The notes beneath the pieces are model-generated. The model was not told the DNA's origin, ran no database searches, and worked only from the letters and a program-made list of their open reading frames with translations. Made by a program: the position numbers and the translations under genes. 64,000 nucleotides of DNA from a virus. The stretch lies in IMG/VR virus record IMGVR_UViG_3300049847_000416, positions 31,141 through 95,140 of that record; one strand, 5' to 3'. Within the stretch, counting starts at the first letter, position 1. Every line of letters starts with the position of its first letter. This document shows, one piece after another, positions 54,339 to 61,610 of the stretch.

Positions 54339-54950
54339 ATGAGCAAGTTCAGCGGGTTAGAGTATCCATATTGGACTATCAGCGGGGTTCAAGTGGTACG
54401 AGAGACAGCACCCAGAAGAGGTGGGCAGCGGCGGGTTTGGGTGAAATGTACCTGCGGTTATGAGTGTGAGCGGTCGTTGTATCAATTTACCCCGAAAAGT
54501 GAGGGGCTATGCGTAAAGTGTTCCCCCAAAATGGGGACAAGCCGGGAGCGAGATCGCCATTGGCCTACGTACCGCACGTGGCAGGCAATGAAACAGCGGT
54601 GTCTTAACCCAAATCGCGAAGCTTACAAAGACTACGCTGGACGAGGCGTCCAGGTGTGGCCCGCATGGCACAGTTACACGCAGTTTGTGCGGGATTTGGG
54701 CCAAAGACCACCTGGTACGTCATTGGACAGGATCGACAACGGCGGCAACTATGAGCCTGGAAACTGCCGGTGGGCAACTGTGGAGCAGCAAGCTGACAAC
54801 AAGCGAAACGCCGTTTTTGTGGAAGGCCTGCGCCTAAAAGACATTGCTGCCACCTCAGGGTTACCCCGGTACTTGATTAAAAGTCGGTATTTTCGCTTAA
54901 AGGGCCAGCACAAACCAATCACGGTAGCTGCCCTGGTCGCCCGCACCTAA
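54339..54950 (+). CDS. HNH-like homing endonuclease with zinc ribbon and HTH
   Basis: A 203-aa protein. N-terminal zinc ribbon (KCTCGYECERSLYQF...LCVKC), then the nuclease-type block TYRTWQAMKQRCLNPNREAY, YAGRGVQVWPAWHSYTQFVR, SLDRIDNGGNYEPGNCRWAT and EQQADNKRN, a pattern common in free-standing phage endonucleases. The C-terminus LKDIAATSGLPRYLIKSRYF is helix-turn-helix-like. It is the last rightward gene, a usual place for a mobile gene. Confidence 0.82.
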   Translation: MSKFSGLEYPYWTISGVQVVRETAPRRGGQRRVWVKCTCGYECERSLYQFTPKSEGLCVKCSPKMGTSRERDRHWPTYRTWQAMKQRCLNPNREAYKDYAGRGVQVWPAWHSYTQFVRDLGQRPPGTSLDRIDNGGNYEPGNCRWATVEQQADNKRNAVFVEGLRLKDIAATSGLPRYLIKSRYFRLKGQHKPITVAALVART

Positions 54951-55117
54951 AACCGCTTTCTGCTTCAGGCCCATTCAAAAAAAAAACTGTAGGGTTACCC
55001 GGCCTGGCTGCTTCAGACTTTCTCAAAACCGCTGTTACACCTGGCTAACCGCGCGCCCGGCGCGCAAAGGCAGGTCGGGGGGTACCCCCGTACCAGGACT
55101 TTCGTACTACCACCCTT
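54951..55117. other. Convergent junction with stacked palindromes
   Basis: Between the ends of the rightward and leftward gene sets: an A9 run (about 54979-54987), GCGCGCC-C-GGCGCGC at 55051-55065, GGGGGTACCCCC at 55078-55089, and a CACCCT-TCT-AGGGTG hairpin at 55111-55125. No gene. These could form transcription barriers, though no classic T-run follows them. Confidence 0.5.
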
Positions 55118-55348
55118 CTAGGGTGAAGGCCTTACGAACGGCTTAGCGCCGGAGGGGAGGCACAAACGCCACGCGCGCATAAGGTCGCCAGAAACCGGTG
55201 CATCGCACGCAACGAACACTGTGGATCCGCCGGCGATGTAGCAGACACAACCAACGCCAGCTTTGCTCGCAGTGAGCTTTGCCTCCGTGAAAGAGCAATG
55301 ATTGACAAGTGGATTGGACATACTCAATACTCGCATGTGGGACAACAT
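55118..55348 (-). CDS. 76-aa hypothetical protein
   Basis: ATG 55348, 20 bases after the upstream stop. MLSHMRVLSMSNPLVNHCSF begins a small mixed fold with VGCVCYIAGG and FVACDAP. No strong binding site precedes it. Last leftward gene before the convergent junction. Confidence 0.5.
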   Translation of the reverse strand: MLSHMRVLSMSNPLVNHCSFTEAKLTASKAGVGCVCYIAGGSTVFVACDAPVSGDLMRAWRLCLPSGAKPFVRPSP

Positions 55349-55382
55349 TTGACCATCAGTAAATCGCCTTAGCGGGCCTTAG
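55349..55382 (-). repeat. Right-end cassette, partial copy
   Basis: Carries the CTAAGG-N4-CTAAGG pair (CTAAGGCCCGCTAAGG at 55367-55382), overlapping the end of the membrane-protein gene, but lacks the CAGGAGC ribosome binding site of the full cassettes. Confidence 0.6.
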
Positions 55383-55797
55383 ACCGCGATGCTCGCTTAG
55401 CGGCTTTAACCTCGCGTACGTTGGATACAAGTGCGAACGCATAGCTCATTGCATTGATAGCGATGAGCACGCTGATAGCGGCGTATGCAGTCCACCCAGT
55501 GGTGAACAACAGGGTAACCTCAAGGATCACGGTGAATGCCGCACCAAGCACGCGAGACCGGTTGACCAATGCGGCCCATTGGTAGACCTTGATACCGCTG
55601 AACACCAAGCACGCGAGTACAATAAGCGCTTGCATGGTCAGTAAGAAGGTGAACGAGGTAAAATCCATCCTGTTGTGGGCCACGTCGAACGAGATCGCTG
55701 GAATGATGGCTCCCAGCAACGAACCAGCTACCGCAGCCGTGGTATTGCTGCGAAACGTTTGAATCTGATTGAGTACTGGAGTAGTGTTGAGTGTCAT
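55369..55797 (-). CDS. Four-span membrane protein
   Basis: A 142-aa protein with hydrophobic segments near residues 21-40, 48-66, 82-100 and 104-124 and a basic C-terminus (KAAKRASRSKAR). CAGGAGC stands upstream of ATG 55797. No family is recognised; a holin or superinfection-related role is conceivable. Confidence 0.75.
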   Translation of the reverse strand: MTLNTTPVLNQIQTFRSNTTAAVAGSLLGAIIPAISFDVAHNRMDFTSFTFLLTMQALIVLACLVFSGIKVYQWAALVNRSRVLGAAFTVILEVTLLFTTGWTAYAAISVLIAINAMSYAFALVSNVREVKAAKRASRSKAR

Positions 55798-55871
55798 GGT
55801 GAAAGCTCCTGAAACCAGCTTATCAGACTGAGAAAAAGGTACAATCGGTAAAACGCCTTAGAGAACCTTAG
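55798..55871 (-). repeat. Right-end intergenic cassette
   Basis: From the CTAAGG pair (CTAAGGTTCTCTAAGG) to the CAGGAGC site of the membrane-protein gene. The hairpin arms of other copies are poorly kept here. Confidence 0.7.
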
Positions 55872-56088
55872 TTAAACGCTGGAATCTTGAGGCAGGGAAG
55901 CCGTCTGTGGCGCTGCTAGACCCCAAGTGACCTAATACATCCTCCGGCCTGTTTGCGATTCGTCCTAGGGCCGGAAAACGCTTTATTAGCTCAGCTACTA
56001 CTAGACGTTTCGTACCGCTGCCCGTCAATCCGACAAGCCACCAACCGCATGCTCTCAGTTTGACAAGGGCTACATGGGATGCAATCAA
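55858..56088 (-). CDS. 76-aa protein with P-loop-like motif (uncertain)
   Basis: A TTG-initiated frame: MIASHVALVKLRACGWWLVG, LTGSGTKRLVVAELIKRF. GLTGSGTKRL is close to a P-loop but has Thr-Lys in reversed order. The frame stays open for about 33 codons upstream with no ATG or GTG. It ends in the cassette like real genes here. It may be the remnant of a longer ATPase. Confidence 0.35.
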   Translation of the reverse strand: MIASHVALVKLRACGWWLVGLTGSGTKRLVVAELIKRFPALGRIANRPEDVLGHLGSSSATDGFPASRFQRLTKVL

Positions 56089-56210
56089 GGCGGCCAGTGT
56101 AGCGACTGTGAAGCCATCGGCACCAGCTATGCTCCACAGCCGAGTGAAGCCTTTAGTAGGCGAGCACGTATTTCAGGGATAGCACGGGGTTTCCTATCAG
56201 TCTAAGATGG

Positions 56211-56263
56211 CAGAAAATTTCTGCCCTTGTGTTTTGTTGTATTTAGGGCCAGCAGAAAATTTC
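56211..56263 (+). repeat. Paired-site element, copy 1
   Basis: Two GAAAATTTC sites 42 bases apart around a conserved T-rich spacer (CTTGTGTTTTGTTGTATTTA). It differs from copy 2 at one position over 53 bases. No gene here. Confidence 0.85.
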
Positions 56264-56342
56264 CGCACCCTGTCTTTGGAGTGTGGAGCACCTGTTTCTG
56301 GCGACCCAGCAGAAAATTTCTCGGACCCCTGTTTCTGCGACC
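56264..56342. other. Non-coding stretch between the paired-site elements
   Basis: Contains a further single GAAAATTTC site at 56312-56320. The whole 56089-56462 stretch has no credible gene; a leftward repetitive frame across it merely translates the DNA repeats. Confidence 0.6.
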
Positions 56343-56395
56343 CAGAAAATTTCTGTCCTTGTGTTTTGTTGTATTTAGGGCCAGCAGAAAATTTC
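56343..56395 (+). repeat. Paired-site element, copy 2
   Basis: Same 53-base arrangement as copy 1, 132 bases later, with GAAAATTTC at 56345 and 56387. Confidence 0.85.
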
Positions 56396-56462
56396 TTGGA
56401 CCCTGGAATGAGTCTCACTGGCCTAGGCCACACAGGAGAAAAGTACTTGGCCAGCTTGAGTA

Positions 56463-56747
56463 CTAGCATCCGATACTCCGCCTAGACCGGACAACCAAAC
56501 GCTCACTGGCCGAGTACTCGGCCATGCCGCATGAGATAACATACTCCAGTACCAGATAAGCTCTCTTGTACAACATGGCATAACTCACGCCAAGCGCTTT
56601 GTGATGCTGGCCAGCATACTTTTGAGCACTCCATACCATCCGCTCTATGTTGTTCGGCGTGGCCGGAACTAACGCCGTTTTGGCCAGATGGTAGTTACTC
56701 ACTAGCTCACTCGAACTGATTCGATGGAACCATTCAGGCTGTTTCAT
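56463..56747 (-). CDS. 94-aa hypothetical protein
   Basis: ATG 56747 with AGGAGC upstream. A helical protein (MKQPEWFHRISSSELVSNYH...). Its 3' part contains an 18-bp perfect palindrome in the DNA. No family is recognised. Confidence 0.7.
   Translation of the reverse strand: MKQPEWFHRISSSELVSNYHLAKTALVPATPNNIERMVWSAQKYAGQHHKALGVSYAMLYKRAYLVLEYVISCGMAEYSASERLVVRSRRSIGC
56507..56524. repeat. 18-bp perfect palindrome
   Basis: TGGCCGAGTACTCGGCCA, inside the end of the 94-aa gene. Its length suggests a dimeric protein site. The AGTAC core recalls the promoter upstream block. Confidence 0.7.
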
Positions 56748-56794
56748 GGTGCTCCTACTAATGAATTAGTACTCGGACATTGGGGCGTACGGGT

Positions 56795-56953
56795 TTAGCT
56801 GGCGAATGAGCCATGGGGCATCCCCGCATCAGTGAGAGCTTTGATACCCTTCGCCGTTGACCAATTACCCCAAACTACGATACCACCACCAGCGAGAATA
56901 CGGGTACCGTGGCCCCATTGCGGATGATATACACACTGGACTCTGTAGATCAT
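56795..56953 (-). CDS. 52-aa hypothetical protein
   Basis: ATG 56953, three bases after the upstream stop. MIYRVQCVYHPQWGHGTRIL and GGGIVVWGNWS give a small beta-rich protein. Supported by tight coupling; no motif is recognised. Confidence 0.6.
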   Translation of the reverse strand: MIYRVQCVYHPQWGHGTRILAGGGIVVWGNWSTAKGIKALTDAGMPHGSFAS

Positions 56954-56956
56954 GGC

Positions 56957-57286
56957 TCAGAACCTGATATCCAACCGGTACCGGGTGAAGCCAAGGGCCT
57001 TGCGGACCTTAGCGGCCAGATTGTTGGACTCCACAACGGCGGAGGCGTGACCGCCATCACCGTACCCATGACCGTACCGCATATCAAGATATCCCCGCAA
57101 GCGAGTCAAGCGCTCTATGGCTCCATCCAACTCGTTGATAGCTTCATCCATCGTTGGACGCGTATCTAGCGCAGGGAAGTTATCGATACCGGTATCGGCG
57201 GCACGTTGCCACATATCGGCGGCACGTTGCCAGTCCACCATGGCGGAATCCATTGCGAATGGAAGAATTGACCTTTGGCGCGCCAT
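56957..57286 (-). CDS. 109-aa hypothetical protein
   Basis: ATG 57286 follows the upstream stop by two bases, with AGGGATAGG upstream. Contains the internal repeat WQRAADMWQRAADTG caused by a short DNA duplication, then a helical part (MDEAINELDGAIERLTRLRG). No family is recognised. Confidence 0.7.
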   Translation of the reverse strand: MARQRSILPFAMDSAMVDWQRAADMWQRAADTGIDNFPALDTRPTMDEAINELDGAIERLTRLRGYLDMRYGHGYGDGGHASAVVESNNLAAKVRKALGFTRYRLDIRF

Positions 57287-57288
57287 GG

Positions 57289-57480
57289 TTACCTATCCCT
57301 CCGTGCGATGAGGGATTCCGCATCGTATTCCGGGACTAGATCACCCGGTACGTCGATATCGTCCAAGTCGCACCCTAGATGGGTTTCCAACGCGCTTAAC
57401 GTTTGGTCCAGGTTATCGCGTGCTTCCGACACCGCTTCGATGCGGTCCTGTAATTGGGTCATATAGCTCTTAGGCATCAT
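57289..57480 (-). CDS. 63-aa coiled-coil protein
   Basis: ATG 57480 with CAGGAGCC upstream (cassette). MMPKSYMTQLQDRIEAVSEA is a coiled coil; the end is acidic then basic (DIDVPGDLVPEYDAESLIAR). A second in-frame ATG follows immediately. Confidence 0.7.
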   Translation of the reverse strand: MMPKSYMTQLQDRIEAVSEARDNLDQTLSALETHLGCDLDDIDVPGDLVPEYDAESLIARRDR

Positions 57481-57558
57481 TTGGTGTTGGCTCCTGATCT
57501 GAGTTATGTGGGATTGGGGTTTCGCGATCAATCCAGCGAAACCCTTAGGTGACCTTAG
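57481..57558 (-). repeat. Right-end intergenic cassette
   Basis: Order on the minus strand: CTAAGGTCACCTAAGG over the upstream stop, GGATTG...CAATCC hairpin arms, then CAGGAGCC and the next start. One of the best-kept copies. Confidence 0.8.
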
Positions 57559-57752
57559 AAGCCGTTTTCAGCGGCGACCTTGAGGGCATCCGTCGCTCTA
57601 TCATCATCTACCCGTACCTCAATCTTGGGTGGAGGCAGTTTCTTGTTGATCCAGGGCAGGGTGACGATGCGAGCATGGATGTTTTGTGCTGCTAGGACAT
57701 CGCGGAGGCTGTTGGCTCTCATGGATGTCGCGAAACGCTTGATTGTTGTCAT
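57555..57752 (-). CDS. 65-aa protein, possible signal-transducing PII-like or DUF2007-like fold
   Basis: ATG 57752 with CAGGAGC upstream. MTTIKRFATSMRANSLRDVL, AAQNIHARIVTLPW and KIEVRVDDDRATDALKVAAE have the strand-helix-strand-helix order of small ferredoxin-like domains such as DUF2007. This is a pattern impression only. It ends ENGF within the cassette. Confidence 0.7.
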   Translation of the reverse strand: MTTIKRFATSMRANSLRDVLAAQNIHARIVTLPWINKKLPPPKIEVRVDDDRATDALKVAAENGF

Positions 57753-57830
57753 TTGAGTGTTAGCTCCTGATTCAAGAATACGGGAAGGGGTTCCTCCATT
57801 CAATCCAGCGAAACCCCTAGGTGACCTTAG
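57753..57830 (-). repeat. Right-end intergenic cassette
   Basis: CTAAGGTCACCTAGG pair, a weaker hairpin, and TCAGGAGC before ATG 57752. Confidence 0.8.
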
Positions 57831-57991
57831 TCGCCGGCGGCGTACCAGCGTGACCGACTCGCAAACACAAACGGGAAGGATTTGGCGAAGTACTTACTGG
57901 CGGTCACCAGTGAAGAGGCGGAGTACTCCGCTAACAGACGGTCCGCACCGTATCCCCCTGTTTTCCGTTCGAAGAAATAATAGCGCGTCAT
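57827..57991 (-). CDS. 54-aa hypothetical protein
   Basis: ATG 57991 with GAGGAGC upstream opens MTRYYFFERKTGGYGADRLL and ends SRSRWYAAGD at the cassette. Aromatic-rich and basic. It overlaps nothing and fits the gene-cassette rhythm of this region. Confidence 0.7.
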   Translation of the reverse strand: MTRYYFFERKTGGYGADRLLAEYSASSLVTASKYFAKSFPFVFASRSRWYAAGD

Positions 57992-57996
57992 TTGGG

Positions 57997-58482
57997 TTAG
58001 CTCCTCAGTTTGGTGACCAGCACACCGGATTTGTGATCGATGGCGGGATGTCCGAGTATCTCTTGGATCATCTCACGGATAAGAGCCTCAGCCGGATCAT
58101 CGGACTCCACACCACACATGGACTCAGACAACGCGGTCAAGTTACCCGATGCATCCTCAAGAGTAACCTGGACTATTTGATAATGCCAGTCTGAGTCGAG
58201 CCAAGCTTTGATGCGGTCGTAGTCTTGACGTACAACGATAGGAGCATCTAGCATGGGGATGCCCCATACCTCGGCAGCTTTGACGTAGGACCGCTCCCAA
58301 TCGTAGTACCAGTTAAAGGGCAGATTGGCGCGATTGTCGCGAGTAGCAGCCGTGATTACTCCGTGGCAATCCGAGTTTTCCCAAGGAAAACCGGCATCCT
58401 CATCGTGCGTTCGGACAATGCGGAAACGGTATCCCGCATGCGTGAGTAGCGTGATGCCTTGCTTCAATGCGTTGATGGTCAT
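57997..58482 (-). CDS. 161-aa hypothetical protein
   Basis: ATG 58482 with CAGGAG upstream, six bases after the previous gene. MTINALKQGITLLTHAGYRF leads into a mixed fold with WYYDWERSYVKAAEVWGIPM. No family is recognised. Confidence 0.75.
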   Translation of the reverse strand: MTINALKQGITLLTHAGYRFRIVRTHDEDAGFPWENSDCHGVITAATRDNRANLPFNWYYDWERSYVKAAEVWGIPMLDAPIVVRQDYDRIKAWLDSDWHYQIVQVTLEDASGNLTALSESMCGVESDDPAEALIREMIQEILGHPAIDHKSGVLVTKLRS

Positions 58483-58487
58483 TGGGG

Positions 58488-58928
58488 TTACTCCTGTGGG
58501 ATTGAGAGCTTATGCTCGCGTGCAAAAGCGGTTAGTTGGGCCCGTAGCTCCCGTAGAGGATACTTGGCCATGGCGCAAGAGTCATGGATGGCTTGCAAAG
58601 CGTTGAGGCACTCTGTGGGGATAGCCTCAAGCGCGCGTTGGACATCCCCAAAGTTGGCGCATAGATGCCACACGGAGGTATCCACATGCGGTTGATGCAA
58701 CTCATTTTGCTCCCAGTCCCGGATGTACTTGCGCAATTGCGGATCGTCGATGAGGCATCCGATTGCACATCCCCGCGATTGGTGCACCTCGTGGTCCGAT
58801 GGTACATATAGGCACGTGCAATATTGTCCCGGTCTCACGTTGACAGCTACCGAGATAGCGCGCTTATCAACGATAAAGTTAGTCCAGATCGCATCAAAAG
58901 CGCTTTGTAGGGTGTAGACAGTCTGCAT
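58488..58928 (-). CDS. GC(A/I)xxCLID-family protein
   Basis: A 146-aa homologue of the protein at 41,440: MQTVYTLQSAFDAIWTNFIV and RGCAIGCLIDDPQLRKYIRD (near residue 52) are shared, and both end in long helices. ATG 58928 has TCAGGAGC upstream. That the family occurs in both arms suggests old duplication or separate gain. Confidence 0.75.
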   Translation of the reverse strand: MQTVYTLQSAFDAIWTNFIVDKRAISVAVNVRPGQYCTCLYVPSDHEVHQSRGCAIGCLIDDPQLRKYIRDWEQNELHQPHVDTSVWHLCANFGDVQRALEAIPTECLNALQAIHDSCAMAKYPLRELRAQLTAFAREHKLSIPQE

Positions 58929-59004
58929 TGGTGTTAGCTCCTGATTCAAGATTAGCGGATCGGGGTTTACCGTTCAATCCGGTGAAACCCCTAGGTGACC
59001 TTAG
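58929..59004 (-). repeat. Right-end intergenic cassette
   Basis: CTAAGGTCACCTAGG pair at 58989-59004, GGATTG-containing hairpin, CAGGAGC before ATG 58928. Confidence 0.8.
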
Positions 59005-59381
59005 TGGTAGATCCGTCCATCGTCCCCTACGTACAGATCAAATGATCCGCTTGCTTTTGCCGCGTTGTCTAGCGCGGTAGCGGATGGCTCCTGATAGTCG
59101 CCGTCCCAGTATCCGCACCCGTGACCGCAACGAGTCAGCCAGTAGTCATGGCCATAAGTCCCTAACCAATCCCGATCTGGTAATCGTAGCAGGTTATCCT
59201 GTGTGATGTGGTCATCCATCGCCCGCTGAAACTTATCGCAGTCCGCGACCATTGCGGCAAGCGTATCAGGCGCAATATCCTCAATGCCGTAGTTTGCGTC
59301 TAAGTGTTCATCATTGTTGTCTGTACTACTCCACAGAGCACACGTGATGTAACCCTGTGTGAAACTATCTAGGCTAATCAT
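59001..59381 (-). CDS. Conserved phage protein (CALWSSTD...GDDGxIY family)
   Basis: A 126-aa protein of a family I recognise from many phages: FTQGYITCALWSSTDNNDEH, YGIEDIAPDTLAAMVADCDK, HDYWLTRCGHGCGYWDGDYQ and the end LYVGDDGRIYH. Function is not known. ATG 59381 has TTGGAGC upstream. It overlaps the start of nothing else but shares bases with a 22-aa peptide frame. Confidence 0.85.
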   Translation of the reverse strand: MISLDSFTQGYITCALWSSTDNNDEHLDANYGIEDIAPDTLAAMVADCDKFQRAMDDHITQDNLLRLPDRDWLGTYGHDYWLTRCGHGCGYWDGDYQEPSATALDNAAKASGSFDLYVGDDGRIYH

Positions 59382-59442
59382 GTTGTGGTGCTCCAAATTG
59401 CGCGATGAGGAGTAGCAAGCCGATGAGGAGTAGAGCGAGCAT
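59374..59442 (-). CDS. 22-aa hydrophobic peptide (uncertain)
   Basis: ATG 59442, four bases after an upstream stop, opens MLALLLIGLLLLIAQFGAPQ and HD. One transmembrane segment; the stop lies just inside the next gene. Short leucine-rich frames can arise by chance, so coupling is the main support. Confidence 0.4.
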   Translation of the reverse strand: MLALLLIGLLLLIAQFGAPQHD

Positions 59443-59446
59443 GGCC

Positions 59447-59773
59447 TTATTGTTCCCGTACCCGGTCCGCGCAGTGGTAGCAGGCGTGCACTGGCGCGTG
59501 CATGGTATCGTCGTGCACAATGGTTTCCCACGGCGCATGCGTGCAAATTTCGCAGTTGGGCGATGCGAACTCGGCCACCCAGTAAGTAACGCCGTAGGAC
59601 TCCGCCGACTCGAATTCGAGCGCTTTACCAGCGACTACTGAGATAGCCTTTTGGGCATCCTCTAAGCTGGTGTAGTTTCCCGTTGCGGGTGCGGCTGGTC
59701 CATCCGCCTCAGTAACGCGGAAAATACCCTCATCGTTGACCTTGGCGATTTGATAGCAGTAAGTGTTGCTCAT
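59447..59773 (-). CDS. 108-aa protein with zinc-binding-like end
   Basis: ATG 59773 with CAGGAGC upstream. After a mixed N-terminal domain (residues 1-70) the end reads SPNCEICTHAPWETIVHDDT and HACYHCADRV, two CxxC pairs plus His. Zinc binding is likely. Confidence 0.75.
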   Translation of the reverse strand: MSNTYCYQIAKVNDEGIFRVTEADGPAAPATGNYTSLEDAQKAISVVAGKALEFESAESYGVTYWVAEFASPNCEICTHAPWETIVHDDTMHAPVHACYHCADRVREQ

Positions 59774-59849
59774 GTCTGTTAGCTCCTGATTTAAGATTAG
59801 CGGATTGGGGTTTACCGATCAATCCGGCGAATACCTTAGGTGACCTTAG
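59774..59849 (-). repeat. Right-end intergenic cassette
   Basis: CTAAGGTCACCTAAGG, hairpin arms GGATTG/CAATCC, TCAGGAGC before ATG 59773. Nearly identical to the copies at 57.5 and 60.4 kb. Confidence 0.8.
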
Positions 59850-59859
59850 ATAGTCTGAG

Positions 59860-60429
59860 TTAGCTCCATGCCTCAATGTCTAACGTGATGCCCCAATCTT
59901 TGAGCATCTCAGGAGTCAATTGGTCTAGGGATTCCCCATTCGAATCTTTCGCGTAGATGCCGTGATTGAGGGTGTCGCGGTCGTTCGGCCCGTTCGGGCG
60001 AAAGCCAAAACCTTCGCAAAAGCATTCATTTTCTGGCCATGCATCCGCATCCGGCGTATCAATCGACACCCAACGTAAAAACTGTGGAGCAAGCTTGCCA
60101 TCGGGATAATCGGTAGCATTGTTTACCATCCGCTCGCCGATGGCCGTATGCTCTGTGGCCACCAGCACGGAGGCATCCTTAACCACTTTGATATGCTCCG
60201 TGCGATAGCCGTATTCTTGGCGCAGTTGCTCTACCGTTTCATCCGCTTCCGGAAAAAATTCATCCTCGCAGATTGAGTATGCATCAGTCCAAGTTGCGGC
60301 ACGCGTGATACCACATATGCCTAGGGAGTCTCGTAAGATCCACAGTGGCCCTTGGCCATCATCATAGACTGGGATATCGTGTCCGCCGGCGGTTTTAGCG
60401 CCAATGAGTAGCTCATCCGATTTAATCAT
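59860..60429 (-). CDS. Conserved phage protein of unknown function
   Basis: A 189-aa protein with blocks I associate with conserved phage hypotheticals: LRDSLGICGITRAATWTDAY, CEDEFFPEADETVEQLRQEY, FCEGFGFRPNGPNDRDTLNH and GIYAKDSNGESLDQLTPEML. ATG 60429 has TCAGGAGC upstream. Function is unknown. Confidence 0.8.
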   Translation of the reverse strand: MIKSDELLIGAKTAGGHDIPVYDDGQGPLWILRDSLGICGITRAATWTDAYSICEDEFFPEADETVEQLRQEYGYRTEHIKVVKDASVLVATEHTAIGERMVNNATDYPDGKLAPQFLRWVSIDTPDADAWPENECFCEGFGFRPNGPNDRDTLNHGIYAKDSNGESLDQLTPEMLKDWGITLDIEAWS

Positions 60430-60504
60430 TTGTTTGGCTCCTGATCTGAGTATGAGGGATTGGGGTCCGCCGTTCAATCCGGCGAATACCTTAGGTGACC
60501 TTAG
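60430..60504 (-). repeat. Right-end intergenic cassette
   Basis: CTAAGGTCACCTAAGG over the upstream ENGF-stop end, hairpin arms, TCAGGAGC before ATG 60429. Confidence 0.8.
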
Positions 60505-60779
60505 AAGCCGTTCTCCTCTTCCTCCTCTTCCAGGTCGAGTACGCGGTTATCGGCGGCGTCCTCATCCTCATAGACTTCCCAGTCCGTACAGTCCAGGTAT
60601 CCGGGGGCAGATAGTCGCACCCCGAAACCGGTTACGATGCCCAACCGCGCATCTTTGTTTCTGGCGTGCTCTAGTATGGCATCCGCACTAAAGTCCTCAT
60701 ACGGGTAGTACGTATCGCCATCATCCTCAAGGATGTACCATTGGGTTTCACACGTTTTTTGGACCTGCATAAAGCTCAT
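60501..60779 (-). CDS. 92-aa acidic protein
   Basis: ATG 60779 with CAGGAGC upstream. MSFMQVQKTCETQWYILEDD, a central helix-strand part and a very acidic end (DLEEEEEENGF). Acidic small phage proteins can mimic DNA, but nothing else points to that. Confidence 0.75.
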   Translation of the reverse strand: MSFMQVQKTCETQWYILEDDGDTYYPYEDFSADAILEHARNKDARLGIVTGFGVRLSAPGYLDCTDWEVYEDEDAADNRVLDLEEEEEENGF

Positions 60780-60855
60780 GCTGTGTTGCTCCTGTATCTG
60801 AGGTTAGCGGGTTAGGGTTCCCCGATCAATCCGGCGAAACCCTTAGAAGGGCCTA
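60780..60855 (-). repeat. Right-end intergenic cassette
   Basis: A diverged copy: CTAGGCCCTTCTAAGG at 60841-60855, hairpin, CAGGAGC before ATG 60779. Confidence 0.7.
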
Positions 60856-60906
60856 GAATCCCCAAACAAGGGATGTAATCGGCTGGTGTTGTGTGGTGTT
60901 TGTCAT
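60853..60906 (-). CDS. 17-aa peptide (uncertain)
   Basis: ATG 60906 with AAGGG directly upstream opens MTNTTQHQPITSLVWGF and stops in the cassette with the same GF-stop ending as two neighbouring genes. It may be the remnant of a longer gene. Confidence 0.35.
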   Translation of the reverse strand: MTNTTQHQPITSLVWGF

Positions 60907-60923
60907 GCCCTTATGATGGCACG

Positions 60924-61109
60924 TTATTTGATACGAAAGAACGGTACGCCAGTATCACTTTGAAAGTCGATGGTACTGGACTCCCAGCTACAGACTGGCA
61001 ACGGCGGAGGTACTACCTCCATGGGAGTTATCACCGCTACCAAGTGCTCTACTTGAGATGGGGTTAGCTCCGTGATGCTCACGCTATCACGAGTTGATGT
61101 CACCCGCAT
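60924..61109 (-). CDS. 61-aa hypothetical protein
   Basis: ATG 61109 overlaps the end of the upstream gene. MRVTSTRDSVSITELTPSQV and a proline-rich middle (EVVPPPLPVC). No family is recognised. Confidence 0.6.
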   Translation of the reverse strand: MRVTSTRDSVSITELTPSQVEHLVAVITPMEVVPPPLPVCSWESSTIDFQSDTGVPFFRIK

Positions 61110-61348
61110 GCCGCTAACCTATCGTTGTATGCTGCGATAGCGGCATCCAAGTCGAGATACTCAGTAGTTATGGGTGCACTCCACTTGTTATCGTAGGTCA
61201 CCAGTACATAGCGCCGATTGGCTGATCTAGCGCCAATGTCGCAGTGTACAATCAACCGGATCGCACGGTATGGCGCGCGTTTTTTGCACGTGGCATAACT
61301 CGCTAGCGTACTGCTAACCGTGGTTTCCAACTCCTCTAGCGTGAGCAT
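61100..61348 (-). CDS. 82-aa hypothetical protein
   Basis: ATG 61348 with GGGGAGC upstream. MLTLEELETTVSSTLASYAT then a beta-rich part (IRLIVHCDIGARSANRRYVL). No family is recognised. Confidence 0.7.
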   Translation of the reverse strand: MLTLEELETTVSSTLASYATCKKRAPYRAIRLIVHCDIGARSANRRYVLVTYDNKWSAPITTEYLDLDAAIAAYNDRLAACG

Positions 61349-61362
61349 GTAGCTCCCCTTTC

Positions 61363-61515
61363 TCAATCTTTGATCCACCGATGCGTGGTTATCTTGCGCT
61401 CTGTGTCGAGAGCGCTAGTGATCCGCGCTTTGCTGGCGTCCATACTCTTGGCTAATTGGCGTCCGCCAACAATCGCCATAATGGTCATGATTCCAATCAA
61501 AAGTGCTCTCGACAT
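61363..61515 (-). CDS. 50-aa single-span membrane protein
   Basis: ATG 61515 with CAGGAGC upstream. MSRALLIGIMTIMAIVGGRQ is a transmembrane segment, followed by a basic helical tail (KARITSALDTERKITTHRWI). Its position after a cassette supports it. Confidence 0.7.
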   Translation of the reverse strand: MSRALLIGIMTIMAIVGGRQLAKSMDASKARITSALDTERKITTHRWIKD

Positions 61516-61589
61516 TTGTTTGCTCCTGATCTAAAGATACCGGATTGATCGATTTCGATCAATCCGGTGAATACCCTAGGGATACCTAG
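61516..61589 (-). repeat. Right-end intergenic cassette
   Basis: CTAGGTATCCCTAGGG at 61573-61589 replaces the usual CTAAGG pair; hairpin arms and CAGGAGC before ATG 61515 are kept. Confidence 0.7.
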
Positions 61590-61610
61590 TCCCTAGGGTG
61601 CAAGAGAGAT

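Noticed and set aside
56197-56469. 90-codon minus-strand frame with repeated KFSAGPKYNKTQGQ
   Set aside because: It only translates the paired GAAAATTTC DNA repeats; no cassette, ribosome binding site or codon signal supports it.
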